NCBI RefSeq assembly: GCF_003666685.1
Contig: NZ_RCIZ01000002.1
Span: 516,501 to 580,500, forward strand
Length of the DNA: 64,000 nucleotides
Source of the DNA: Mesorhizobium sp. YM1C-6-2
Lineage (GTDB): Bacteria > Pseudomonadota > Alphaproteobacteria > Rhizobiales > Rhizobiaceae
Direction: 5' to 3'
The notes under the pieces are model-generated. The model did not search any database. It saw only the letters and a program-made list of their open reading frames with translations, and was not told the DNA's origin. Below are positions 36,726-45,150 of this stretch, piece after piece. Made by a program: the position numbers and the translations under genes. Every line of letters begins with the position of its first letter. Position 1 is the first letter of the stretch.

Positions 36726-36766
36726 GGCGGCGGCCAGGATCATTCGGGAGGAACAGGGAGAAGATC

Positions 36767-37738
36767 ATGAAATTGTTGAAGAGTTTGGCCGCCGGCGCCG
36801 TCATTGCCATGCTTGGCGCAGGCGTCGCCTCTGCCCAGACGGCGCTGAAGATCGGCCACGGCCACAGCGACAAGCACAGCTTCCATCTGGCGATGGAGAA
36901 GTTCAGCGAGATCCTGGAGCAGAAGGCCCCCGGCGCATTCACCGTCACCATCTTCCCGCAGGCTCAGCTCGGATCGGAGCGCGAGATGCAGGAGCAGCTC
37001 ACCACCGGGACGCTGGAGGTCACGATCACCGGCGTGCTGGCGATCTTCGAGCCCAAGATCACGCTGCTCGAACTGCCCTATCTCTTCCGCGACCGCGAGC
37101 ACATCAAGAAAGGCCAGTCGAGCGAAGCCGTCGAGCAGCTTGTCGCCGGACTGCCGGCCAAGGGCGTGCGCCTCGTCGGCTTCCTCGAGAACGGCTTCCG
37201 CAACATCACCAACAACACCCGGCCGATCAACACGCCGGAGGACGTGAAGGGTCTCAAGATCCGCACGCCCGAAAACCTGGCGCAGGTCGAGACATTCAAC
37301 GCGCTCGGCGCCAGCCCGACGCCGATGGCCTTCTCGGAACTTTATGCCGCCTTGCGGCAGGGCGTCGTCGACGGCCAGGAGAATCCGCTGCAGAACATCT
37401 ATGATGGCAAGCTGTTCGAGGTGCAGAAATATCTGGCACTCACCGGCCATATCTACAACTCGGCCTATGTTCTTGTTTCGGAAAGCTTCTACCAGGGCCT
37501 GAAGCCGGAGGAACGCACCGCCATCGAGGAAGCGCTCAAGGAGGCGACGGACTGGCAGTTCGACTATATCGCCCAGCTCGACAAGGAGCTTCTCGAAGCT
37601 CTCAAGAAGGAGGGCATGGAAGTGACCGAGCCGGACACGGAACAGTTCCGCGCGGCGACCGCACCCGCCTACGATGCCTTCTACGCCAAGTTCGGTGATG
37701 ACGCCCGCAACTTCGTCAAGGCTATCGAAGGACTTTAA
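36767..37738 (+). CDS. TRAP transporter substrate-binding protein (DctP type)
   Basis: The 323-residue protein has a signal peptide (MKLLKSLAAGAVIAMLGAG, cleaved after ASA near residue 23). The family carboxylate-binding Arg is in LKIRTPENLAQVETF near residue 164, and FSELYAALRQGVVDGQENP near 187 is the conserved DctP block. It captures an organic acid in the periplasm for the DctQM pair. The three-part transporter may bring in a carboxylated or cyclic ureide-type compound for the amidohydrolases on both sides; the ligand is not visible. Confidence 0.94.
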   Translation: MKLLKSLAAGAVIAMLGAGVASAQTALKIGHGHSDKHSFHLAMEKFSEILEQKAPGAFTVTIFPQAQLGSEREMQEQLTTGTLEVTITGVLAIFEPKITLLELPYLFRDREHIKKGQSSEAVEQLVAGLPAKGVRLVGFLENGFRNITNNTRPINTPEDVKGLKIRTPENLAQVETFNALGASPTPMAFSELYAALRQGVVDGQENPLQNIYDGKLFEVQKYLALTGHIYNSAYVLVSESFYQGLKPEERTAIEEALKEATDWQFDYIAQLDKELLEALKKEGMEVTEPDTEQFRAATAPAYDAFYAKFGDDARNFVKAIEGL

Positions 37739-37749
37739 GGGGGTGACGA

Positions 37750-37826
37750 AGCCCGGCAGAATCGGGCTCGCGTAAATCTCTGACGATCTCGAAGAATTCC
37801 CTGCGCGCTAACGCCGGGAATTCTTC
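37750..37826. terminator. Two hairpins between convergent genes, probable bidirectional terminator
   Basis: AGCCCG-N7-CGGGCT (37750-37768) is followed by GAAGAATTCCC (37791-37801) paired exactly with GGGAATTCTTC (37816-37826) over a 14-nt loop. They lie between the dctP stop at 37738 and the stop of the minus-strand LysR gene at 37887. Neither has a long T-run, so termination strength is uncertain. Confidence 0.6.
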
Positions 37827-37886
37827 CCCTCAATCGCTCACTCCAGACGCTGACCACTACCTCGATAATTCTCCAAACTTCGCGCA

Positions 37887-38786
37887 TCAACCGCGGGCCG
37901 GCAGGTTCTTTGCGACTTCGATGAACTGGCGCACGGCCTTCGTCCTGTTGGTGCGCTTCCAGGCGAGCACGGTCTGGATCCGGAAATCAGGGTGAATGAT
38001 CGGTCGTACCTGGACGCTGCGTCCCAGAAAGCCGATCAGGCTTTCAGGATAGATGGTCACGCCGAGACCCGCCGCAACCAGCCCCAGCAGCGCCAGCGTA
38101 TTCGACGCCTCGAGCTTCAGGTTGAGCGGCACGCCTTCTGCGGAGAACATGTCGTTGAGACGCCAGCGATACGCTTCCCATTCGACCATGTCGCCGAGGA
38201 TGAGGTCGCAGTCGGCAAGGTCCGACGGCTTGATCTCGCGCTTGCGCAGCAACTCGTGGTTGTTCGGGGTGACCACGTAGAGCGGGTCGGAGGTCAGCAG
38301 CAGGCTGTGGAAGTCGCTGTGATCGAAGGGGCCGATCATGTAGCCGACATCGATCTCGTCATGCGCCAGCGCCAGCTTTTGTCCTTGCGTCCGGATGTAG
38401 CGCAGGCTGACGTCCACATGCGGATGGAGCCGGCGATAGCGGGAGACCGCGAGAGGCATCAATTCGGTGGCTGCGAAAGCCATGTAGGCAAGCCGCAGGC
38501 TGCCGGTCTTGCCCTCGGCGATCAGTTTCGCCGTTCGCGCAGAGCGGACGTAGTCCTGCAGTAGCCGGGCGTTCTCTTCGTAAAAGGACCGGCCTGCCGG
38601 TGTCAGCGACACCTCGCGGGTCGTCCGCTCGAACAGCGCGAAACCCAGTATGTGCTCGAGTTTCTGGATGCGCCGGCTCAGCGCCGACTGGTCCACGTGC
38701 AGGCGTTCGGCGCTGCGCCGGAAGTTCAGTTCCTCGGCAACGACGATGAAGGACTGGGTCAGTTCGAGACCGGCTTCGGGATCCAT
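37887..38786 (-). CDS. LysR family regulator of the hydantoin/N-carbamoyl amino acid genes
   Basis: The 299-residue protein has the LysR helix-turn-helix (LNFRRSAERLHVDQSALSRRIQKLEH, about residues 16-42) and effector domain (SLRLAYMAFAATELMPLAVSRYRR near 96). It is divergent from the amidase gene at 38978 and so probably activates that gene and the hyuAB-oxidase genes. A T-N11-A box lies in the space between. The assignment of targets is from position only. Confidence 0.93.
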   Translation of the reverse strand: MDPEAGLELTQSFIVVAEELNFRRSAERLHVDQSALSRRIQKLEHILGFALFERTTREVSLTPAGRSFYEENARLLQDYVRSARTAKLIAEGKTGSLRLAYMAFAATELMPLAVSRYRRLHPHVDVSLRYIRTQGQKLALAHDEIDVGYMIGPFDHSDFHSLLLTSDPLYVVTPNNHELLRKREIKPSDLADCDLILGDMVEWEAYRWRLNDMFSAEGVPLNLKLEASNTLALLGLVAAGLGVTIYPESLIGFLGRSVQVRPIIHPDFRIQTVLAWKRTNRTKAVRQFIEVAKNLPARG

Positions 38787-38825
38787 GCGCTCCGATCCGT
38801 CGGTTTTTGCGAGCGTATAGATTAA

Positions 38826-38838
38826 TGCATGGGATGCA
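38826..38838. promoter_or_regulatory. Candidate LysR-type T-N11-A box
   Basis: TGCATGGGATGCA is a 5-3-5 inverted repeat that fits the LysR consensus T-N11-A exactly. It is AT-rich on both sides (ATTAA before, AGAATAATT after), starts 40 bp upstream of the LysR ATG and lies 140 bp upstream of the amidase ATG. Confidence 0.5.
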
Positions 38839-38977
38839 AGAATAATTGGCCAAAGATCATTTCCGCTCCATCCCTCGGCACGGCAGTTTTGAGGCCGCAG
38901 ATACCGGCGGCATCAAGCCGACCGGTCGTCGGGACAGCAAACCCTGCGCCGAGTCTGGGCCGGGAAAAGGAGCCGCC

Positions 38978-39700
38978 ATGAGCGAAGTGGACAACAAGGA
39001 ACTCGATCGCATGCTTCAGCAGGCTTTCGAGGCGTCGACCAAAATCTACCAGGAGCGTGGCTTCCAGCGGCGCGTCGGCTTCGGCAAGCGGCCGGCACTG
39101 GTCAGCGTGGACCTCGCCAATGCGTGGACGCGTCCGGGCAACCCGTTCACCTGCGACCAGGAGGCGATGGACAACGAGATCATCCCCGGCATGCAGCGCC
39201 TGCTCAAGGCCTGCCGCGCCAACGGCCATCCGGTCATCCACGTCACCACGGCCTACGAGATCACGGACCGCAACTCGCCCTTCACCGACATGGGCTTGTG
39301 GCACTGCAAGATCCCGATCGATGTGGTGAATCTCAAGGACAAGGAATTGTGGGCAATCGACTCCCGCATCGCTCCGGTCGAAGGCGAGTACACCTTGCTG
39401 AAGAAGCGGGCGAGCGCCTTCCACGGCACCGAGTTGGCGGGCATCCTGCGCGCGGCAGGCGTCGACACCATCCTCGTCACCGGCGTGACCGCCACGGCCT
39501 GCGTCCGGACCACCATCTGCGACGGTCTTGCCGACGGCTTCCGCACCATCGCCCCGCGTGAATGCATCGGTGACCGCGTGCCCGGTGCCGTCGCCTGGAA
39601 CCTCTACGACATCGACGCGAAGTTCGCCGACGTGCACAGCGTCGACGAATGCGTCGAATATCTGAACACGGTCAACTCCACCCGCCTCGCGGCGGAATGA
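38978..39700 (+). CDS. Isochorismatase-fold cysteine hydrolase, N-carbamoylsarcosine amidase-like
   Basis: The 240-residue protein has the catalytic triad of the family: Asp in ALVSVDLANAWT near residue 45, Lys in TLLKKRASAFHG near 148 and Cys in GVTATACVRTT near 179. N-carbamoylsarcosine amidohydrolase splits N-carbamoylsarcosine to sarcosine, CO2 and ammonia. Specificity is inferred from the following hyuA/hyuB and flavin oxidase genes; other carbamoyl amino acids remain possible. AAGGAG 6 bp upstream supports ATG 38978, and the open frame before it is not coding. A strong hairpin plus T-run follows the stop. Confidence 0.88.
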   Translation: MSEVDNKELDRMLQQAFEASTKIYQERGFQRRVGFGKRPALVSVDLANAWTRPGNPFTCDQEAMDNEIIPGMQRLLKACRANGHPVIHVTTAYEITDRNSPFTDMGLWHCKIPIDVVNLKDKELWAIDSRIAPVEGEYTLLKKRASAFHGTELAGILRAAGVDTILVTGVTATACVRTTICDGLADGFRTIAPRECIGDRVPGAVAWNLYDIDAKFADVHSVDECVEYLNTVNSTRLAAE

Positions 39701-39707
39701 TCCGGGC

Positions 39708-39737
39708 GGGCGCGGCCTTCGGGGCGCGCCCTTTTTT
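39708..39737 (+). terminator. Intrinsic terminator or attenuator upstream of hyuA
   Basis: GGGCGCG (39708-39714) pairs with CGCGCCC (39725-39731), and inside it CC-TTCG-GG closes with the very stable UUCG tetraloop; one G-G mismatch interrupts the stem. TTTTTT (39732-39737) follows. It lies 8 bp after the amidase stop and just before the hyuA ribosome site GGGAGG (39742-39747), so it may reduce or condition read-through into hyuA. Confidence 0.8.
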
Positions 39738-39752
39738 CTTCGGGAGGAAGCA

Positions 39753-41834
39753 ATGGCGCGCATTGGCGTGGATGTCGGCGGAACCAACACGGACCTGGTA
39801 CTGGAGTGCGCCAAGGGCGTATTTTATCATAAGGTTCCGACCACCCTGAAGAACCAGTCGATCGGCGTGGTCGAGGGCGTCAGGAGCATATGCGGCCTGG
39901 CCGGCATCGAGCCGGCCGAGGTGGACGTCATCGTCCATGGAACGACCACCGCAACCAACATCACCATCGAGCACAATGGTTCCGAGACGGGCATGCTGAC
40001 GACGCGGGGCTTCCGCGACATCCTGCATATCGGACGCCACAAGCGGCCCTATAACTTCTCTCTGCACTTCAGCGTTCCCCGGCAGGACCAGCCGCTGGTG
40101 AAACGCCGCAACCGGATTGCCGTTTCGGAGCGCGTCCTGCCGCCCACCGGCGAGGTCCATACGGCGCTCGACGAACAGGAAGTGCGCGAGGCGATCAAGC
40201 TGTTCAGGAAACGCGGCATCAGTTCCATTACGGTCGGCTTCATGTTCGCGTTCCTGAACGATGTACATGAGCGCCGCGCCAAGGAGATTATTCTCGAGGA
40301 GATGCCCGACGCCTACGTCACGCTGTCGAGCGAGGTCGCCAATGTGATGCGCGAATACGAGCGGTTCTCGACGGCGGCGATGAACTGCTACGTGGGACCG
40401 AAAACCGCGTTCTACCTGCGCGACCTGGAATCGAAGCTGCGCGAAGCGGGCGTTTCGTCCAAGCTGCGCATCATGCAGTCGAACGGCGGCGTTTCGACCG
40501 TCGAATCCTGCGCGGCCAAGCCGATCCGCATCCTGATGTCCGGGCCTGCCGGCGGCGTCATTGGCGGCGCCTCGGAAGGCGTGATGGCCGGCGTGAAGAA
40601 TGTGATCACCGTCGATATCGGCGGCACCTCGGCCGATATCAGCACTATACCGGACGGCCGCGTAAAGATCATGAATCCGCGCGACACCTACGTGTCCGGC
40701 CATCCGGTGCTCACGCCGATGATCGACCTCGTCACCATCGGCGCCGGCGGCGGCTCGATCGCGTATATCGACGAGGCCGGCGCCTTCAACGTCGGGCCGC
40801 GTTCCGCCGGTTCGGAACCGGGGCCTGCATGCTACGGGCGCGGCGGCGTCGAACCGACCGTCACAGACGCGCAGATCGTGCTTGGCCGGCTCGATCCCGA
40901 TCTGGTGCTCGGAGGCGACCTGCAGCTCGACCCGGAGCTTTCCCGAAAGGCGATCGAAGAGAAGATCGCCCAACCGCTCGGCATGTCGGTCGAGGAGGCG
41001 GCACTCGGCATCCTCAAGATCATCAACAACAACATGGCGTTGGCGATCCGGTCGAACTCGGTGGCGCGCGGCATCGACCCGCGGGACTTCTCGATCCTGC
41101 CGTTCGGCGGCGCCGGGCCGCTGCACGGCGTTGCGCTCGCCGAGGCGATTGCGGCGAGGGATGTCATCGTTCCCGTCGCGCCCGGCATCACCGCAGCGGT
41201 CGGTCTCCTGAAGACCGACCTGCAGTACGAGCACACGGAAGCCGTCATCGTCGAGATCAATGCCGCGGACGATGCACAACTCGCCCGTATCAACGATGCC
41301 GCCAGGATCCTGCACGATCGGGTCGTCGCCGAACTGGATGACGACGGCATTCCGCGCGACGGGCAGCAGGTCGAGATGATCGCGGAATGCCGCTACCACG
41401 GGCAGGGGTTCGAGCTTCGGGCGCAGATGCCCGACGGGCCGGTGACGCAGGCCAACAAGTCCGTCATCGTGGGAAGCTTCCACGACCAGCACCAGCTCGA
41501 TTACGGCTACAGCTATCGGGACCAGGGTGTCGAATTGATCACCTTGCGTGCGATCGGCCGGGCATCGATCGAGCGGCTGCACATACCCAAGGTCCGGCAA
41601 ACGGACGGTTCCAGCATCGACCGTGCGCTGATGTTCGTGCGCAAGACGACATTCGACGACGGCCGCACGCTGGAAACCCCTCGCTACGACCGCACCAGGC
41701 TCTATGCCGGTGACAAGGTGGAGGGGCCGGCGATCCTGGTGCAGCACGATTCAACCACTCTGGTGCCGCCGGGCTACGTGGCCGAGACGCTGGAGTACGG
41801 CAACACGCGCGTCCACCGCGTCGGGGTCGCCTGA
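39753..41834 (+). CDS. hyuA: Hydantoinase/oxoprolinase family protein, subunit A (HyuA)
   Basis: The 693-residue protein has the actin-like ATP-binding start IGVDVGGTNTDLVLE, HGTTTATN near residue 50, TVDIGGTSADIST near 285 and EPGPACYGRGG near 358. With HyuB it forms an ATP-dependent enzyme that opens hydantoins, N-methylhydantoin or 5-oxoproline; acetone carboxylase is a relative. The companion N-carbamoyl amidase and flavin oxidase favour N-methylhydantoin or another hydantoin. GGGAGG lies 5 bp before the ATG. It ends 16 bp before hyuB. Confidence 0.93.
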   Translation: MARIGVDVGGTNTDLVLECAKGVFYHKVPTTLKNQSIGVVEGVRSICGLAGIEPAEVDVIVHGTTTATNITIEHNGSETGMLTTRGFRDILHIGRHKRPYNFSLHFSVPRQDQPLVKRRNRIAVSERVLPPTGEVHTALDEQEVREAIKLFRKRGISSITVGFMFAFLNDVHERRAKEIILEEMPDAYVTLSSEVANVMREYERFSTAAMNCYVGPKTAFYLRDLESKLREAGVSSKLRIMQSNGGVSTVESCAAKPIRILMSGPAGGVIGGASEGVMAGVKNVITVDIGGTSADISTIPDGRVKIMNPRDTYVSGHPVLTPMIDLVTIGAGGGSIAYIDEAGAFNVGPRSAGSEPGPACYGRGGVEPTVTDAQIVLGRLDPDLVLGGDLQLDPELSRKAIEEKIAQPLGMSVEEAALGILKIINNNMALAIRSNSVARGIDPRDFSILPFGGAGPLHGVALAEAIAARDVIVPVAPGITAAVGLLKTDLQYEHTEAVIVEINAADDAQLARINDAARILHDRVVAELDDDGIPRDGQQVEMIAECRYHGQGFELRAQMPDGPVTQANKSVIVGSFHDQHQLDYGYSYRDQGVELITLRAIGRASIERLHIPKVRQTDGSSIDRALMFVRKTTFDDGRTLETPRYDRTRLYAGDKVEGPAILVQHDSTTLVPPGYVAETLEYGNTRVHRVGVA

Positions 41835-41850
41835 GAAGAGGGAGGTTTTC

Positions 41851-43650
41851 ATGGTCAGCACAGCTCATGCACTGGCGCTCAAGGAAGCGCCGGCGGAAAT
41901 CGATCCCATCACGCTCCAGGTGATCCGCGGCTCGTTCGAGACGATTGCGGAAGAGATGGCGCACATGCTCTATCGCATGTCGTTCTCTTCGATCATCCGC
42001 GAATCCGAGGATCTCGGCGCCGGCCTGTTCGACGTCGATTTCAACACGCTTTGCGAATCTGAATCGACGCCGATGCATATCGGCTCCATACCGGGCTATC
42101 TGCGTGGCATCCAGGCGACGCTGGAGGACGGCGAGTGGTTCGAGGGCGACGTCGTCGTCCACAACCACCCTTATCACGGATCGAGCCACACGCCGGATCT
42201 CGCGATCGTCGTACCGGTCTTCTACCACGGGCGGCTGGTCGGATTCGCAGGCAATACCGCCCACCATGTCGACATCGGCGCGGCGACGCCGGGCCTCATC
42301 ATCGACGTGCCCGACGTGTTCGCCGAAGGCATGCTGTTCGCGGGAACCAAGCTCTACCGCAAGGGCCAACCCAACAACGCGATGTGGAACTTCATCCGCA
42401 ACAACAGCCGCGCGGCGCAGCAGTTGGTCAGCGATATCGAAGCCCAGGTCGCCTCGGCTCGGCTGGGCGCCAGGCGATTTGTCGAACTGGTCGACAAGTT
42501 CGGCGAGGAAACCGTCTTCCAGGCCGCCGGTCAGCTGATGGATTATGCCGAACGGATGATGCGCCAGCGCATCTCGGAAATCCCCGACGGCGAATATATG
42601 GCCGAGGGCTGGCTCGACGACGACGGCCGCAATCGCGAGCAGCGGCTGAAGGTCAAGGTCACCGTCCGGGTGAGAGGAGACGAACTCGATGTCGACCTGA
42701 CCGGCTCTGCCGACCAGACACCGACGGCCTACAACGTGCCTTTCGAAGGCTCGACCAAGGTCGCAGCGTATGCGGCGTTCCGCAAGCTCCTGCTCGATGC
42801 CTACACGTCGGATGTCCGGGTGCCGTCCAACGAAGGCTCCTTCCGGCCGATCAATGTCATTGCGCCGTTGGGCTCTATCTTCAATCCGAAGCCGCCGGCC
42901 TCCGCCGAGGCGCGTTTCACCCAGTGCAATCGCATGATCGACCTGATCATCCGGGCGCTGGCGCCGGTGATGCCGGATACGGTCATCGCCGGCAGCTCGG
43001 CGTCGATCTCCTTTGCCGCCTATTCGGGTGTGCGGCCGAGCGGCGACTATTGGGTGTTCCTGGAGGTCAACGAAGGTGCCTATGGCGGGCGGCCAAGATC
43101 GGACGGACCGGATAGTATCGACAATCTGATGGCCAACACGCGCAACAATCCGCTCGAAGATCTGGCCATGCACATCCCGATGATCTGCGACCGTTACGAG
43201 CTGCGCGATGACGTGCCGCCCGGCGCCGGGCGGTTCCGCGGCGGCCTCGGCGTGGTCAAGGCGCAGCGCGTCCTCACCGAAGGCTTCATCACGCACGAGT
43301 CGGAGCGGCACATGGAAGCCCCCTGGGGGATCTTCGGCGGCACCGACGGCGCAGTAGGCAAGTGCCTGATCTACAACTCGGCTGCGCCCGATAGCTCCCG
43401 GGAGATGCATTCCAAGTTCTCTGGCCTTGCGGTGAACGCCAACGACACCATGGCCTATTTTAGCCCGAATGGCGGCGGTTACGGCTCTCCGTTGGACCGG
43501 CCTGCGCAGAAGGTGCTGGAGGACGTGCTGGACGGCTTCTATTCGGCCGAGCACGCAAGCAGCGTCTACGGCGTCGTCGTCGATCTCGAGGATGAGACGG
43601 TCGACATACAGGAAACCGCGCGGCTGCGGGCTCGGAAGAAAAAGGGATAG
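41851..43650 (+). CDS. hyuB: Hydantoinase/oxoprolinase family protein, subunit B (HyuB)
   Basis: The 599-residue protein is full length for HyuB. DPITLQVIRGSFETIAEEM near residue 16 opens the domain, HNHPYHGSSHTPD near 105 carries likely metal ligands, and FAGNTAHHVDIGA follows. RGGLGVVKAQRVL lies near residue 464. ATG 41851 has GGGAGG 6 bp upstream; the longer frame before it overlaps hyuA and is not coding. Together with HyuA it should hydrolyse the ring amide with ATP, giving an N-carbamoyl amino acid for the amidase encoded at 38978. Confidence 0.93.
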   Translation: MVSTAHALALKEAPAEIDPITLQVIRGSFETIAEEMAHMLYRMSFSSIIRESEDLGAGLFDVDFNTLCESESTPMHIGSIPGYLRGIQATLEDGEWFEGDVVVHNHPYHGSSHTPDLAIVVPVFYHGRLVGFAGNTAHHVDIGAATPGLIIDVPDVFAEGMLFAGTKLYRKGQPNNAMWNFIRNNSRAAQQLVSDIEAQVASARLGARRFVELVDKFGEETVFQAAGQLMDYAERMMRQRISEIPDGEYMAEGWLDDDGRNREQRLKVKVTVRVRGDELDVDLTGSADQTPTAYNVPFEGSTKVAAYAAFRKLLLDAYTSDVRVPSNEGSFRPINVIAPLGSIFNPKPPASAEARFTQCNRMIDLIIRALAPVMPDTVIAGSSASISFAAYSGVRPSGDYWVFLEVNEGAYGGRPRSDGPDSIDNLMANTRNNPLEDLAMHIPMICDRYELRDDVPPGAGRFRGGLGVVKAQRVLTEGFITHESERHMEAPWGIFGGTDGAVGKCLIYNSAAPDSSREMHSKFSGLAVNANDTMAYFSPNGGGYGSPLDRPAQKVLEDVLDGFYSAEHASSVYGVVVDLEDETVDIQETARLRARKKKG

Positions 43651-43769
43651 TTCGGCACCGTAGGGCCAGAGTTGCTGGACGGTTGCACGTCGTTTCGATG
43701 CCGGTCGATTTGCGGTACGAAATGAGTGTTGCCGAATCGTCGGGCAGCTGGCTCGAGGAGTCCTTCTGA

Positions 43770-45101
43770 ATGCCCGGACCCTATGTCGTTCCTGTCCACG
43801 GGGATGCGGAACTGCCGAAGGAAGTCGACGTCGTCGTCATCGGTGGAGGGATCATCGGCGTATCGACGGCGCTGGAACTGTCGGAGCAGCGCCTGCGTGT
43901 CGCTTTGTGCGAAAAGGGCGGCATCGGGCAGGAACAGTCGAGCCGCAACTGGGGGTGGGTCCGCATCTCCCGCCGCGATCCCCGCGAGGTGCCGCTGATG
44001 GCCGAGGCCCTGCGGATCTGGGGTAATCTCGACCAGCGCACCGGGCGCGACACGGGATACCGGCGTGCCGGCATCATCTTCACCTGCGCGGACGACGAGG
44101 AGTACGCCAATCACGAGAAGTGGAATCGCAATCTCGACGGATATCAGCTCGACTCGCGAATGCTGGGCGCTGCCGAGTTCCGCGAGATGTTCCCCCGGTC
44201 GAACATGAAGCTGAAGGGCGCGCTCTATACCGCCGCCGATGGCCGTGCGGAGCCTCAGAAGGCTGCCCCGGCGATCGCCGAAGCCGCGCGTGCGAAGGGT
44301 GCCGCCATCCTGACGGAATGTGCGGTGAGGGGCATCGAAACCGCCGCCGGCGCAATCTCGGGCGTGATCACCGAGCGCGGTCCGATCGCCTGCAAGGCCG
44401 TAGTTCTGGCCGGCGGCGCCTGGTCCAGCCTGTTCTCGAACCGCCACGGGATTGATCTTCCGCAGCTCAAGGTCATGAACTCGGTGCTGCGGACCAAGCC
44501 TCTCGAAGGCGGGCCCGAGCAGGCGATCTGGTCGAACGGCTTCGCCGCCCGCAAGCGCCAGGACGGCGGCTACACCATCGCCTCCGGGCACGAGAACATA
44601 GTCGACATCGTGCCGAAATCCTTCCGCTATGCGCTCGATTTCCTGCCGGCGCTGCGCAAGGAGTGGCGGTCGCTGAATTTTCGGGTCGGCGGCCGGTTTC
44701 TCGACGAGGTGCGTATCCCCAACCGGTGGGAGATGGATGAGGCGAGCCCGTTCGAATATTGCCGTGTCCTCGACCCCAAGCCGTCGAAGAAGCTGTCTGA
44801 CCTAGCGCTGGTGAACCTGAAACAGGCGTTTCCGGTTTTCGAGAAGGCGGAGATCGCCCAGCGCTGGGCGGGCTATATCGACGTGACCCCCGATGCCGTG
44901 CCGGTGATCTCGGCGATCGACAAGGTCCCAGGCTTTCACATAGCGACCGGCTTTTCGGGCCATGGCTTCGGCATCGGCCCGGCCGCCGGCAGGCTGATGG
45001 CCGACATCGTCCTTGGTCGCCAGCCGCTGGTCGATCCGAAGGATTTCCGCTTCTCCCGCTTTTCGGACGGTTCGAAGATCGAGTTGATCAGCGGGTTCTG
45101 A
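43770..45101 (+). CDS. FAD-dependent amine oxidoreductase (DadA/sarcosine oxidase-like)
   Basis: The 443-residue flavoprotein has the dinucleotide fold VVVIGGGIIGVSTALELSE near residue 20, SSRNWGWVRIS near 57 and the C-terminal FSGHGFGIGPAAGRLMAD near 399. This is the DAO superfamily, which oxidises secondary or D-amino acids. After the hydantoin and carbamoyl steps, sarcosine to glycine plus formaldehyde is the simplest reading; a D-amino acid is the alternative. It follows hyuB by 119 bp, enough for a separate promoter. A ribosome site GAGGAG is 10 bp upstream of the ATG. Confidence 0.88.
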   Translation: MPGPYVVPVHGDAELPKEVDVVVIGGGIIGVSTALELSEQRLRVALCEKGGIGQEQSSRNWGWVRISRRDPREVPLMAEALRIWGNLDQRTGRDTGYRRAGIIFTCADDEEYANHEKWNRNLDGYQLDSRMLGAAEFREMFPRSNMKLKGALYTAADGRAEPQKAAPAIAEAARAKGAAILTECAVRGIETAAGAISGVITERGPIACKAVVLAGGAWSSLFSNRHGIDLPQLKVMNSVLRTKPLEGGPEQAIWSNGFAARKRQDGGYTIASGHENIVDIVPKSFRYALDFLPALRKEWRSLNFRVGGRFLDEVRIPNRWEMDEASPFEYCRVLDPKPSKKLSDLALVNLKQAFPVFEKAEIAQRWAGYIDVTPDAVPVISAIDKVPGFHIATGFSGHGFGIGPAAGRLMADIVLGRQPLVDPKDFRFSRFSDGSKIELISGF

Positions 45102-45116
45102 ACCACCGGGTATTCT

Positions 45117-45137
45117 CAAGCGCTGAGCGCGCGCTTG
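45117..45137. terminator. Hairpin between convergent genes, probable bidirectional terminator
   Basis: CAAGCGC (45117-45123) and GCGCTTG (45131-45137) pair exactly over 7 nt. They sit in the 49-bp gap between the stop codons of the flavin oxidase and the minus-strand dihydrolipoyl dehydrogenase gene. No T-run follows. Confidence 0.5.
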
Positions 45138-45150
45138 CGGAAGGACTGCG

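Noticed and set aside
35382-36743. 453-codon minus-strand frame opposite the TRAP large permease
   Set aside because: Composition is almost entirely Asp/Glu/Arg/His, the usual complement of a membrane protein gene.
39672-43554. Two very long minus-strand open frames opposite hyuA and hyuB
   Set aside because: Both are exact antisense shadows of well-supported genes with biased composition.
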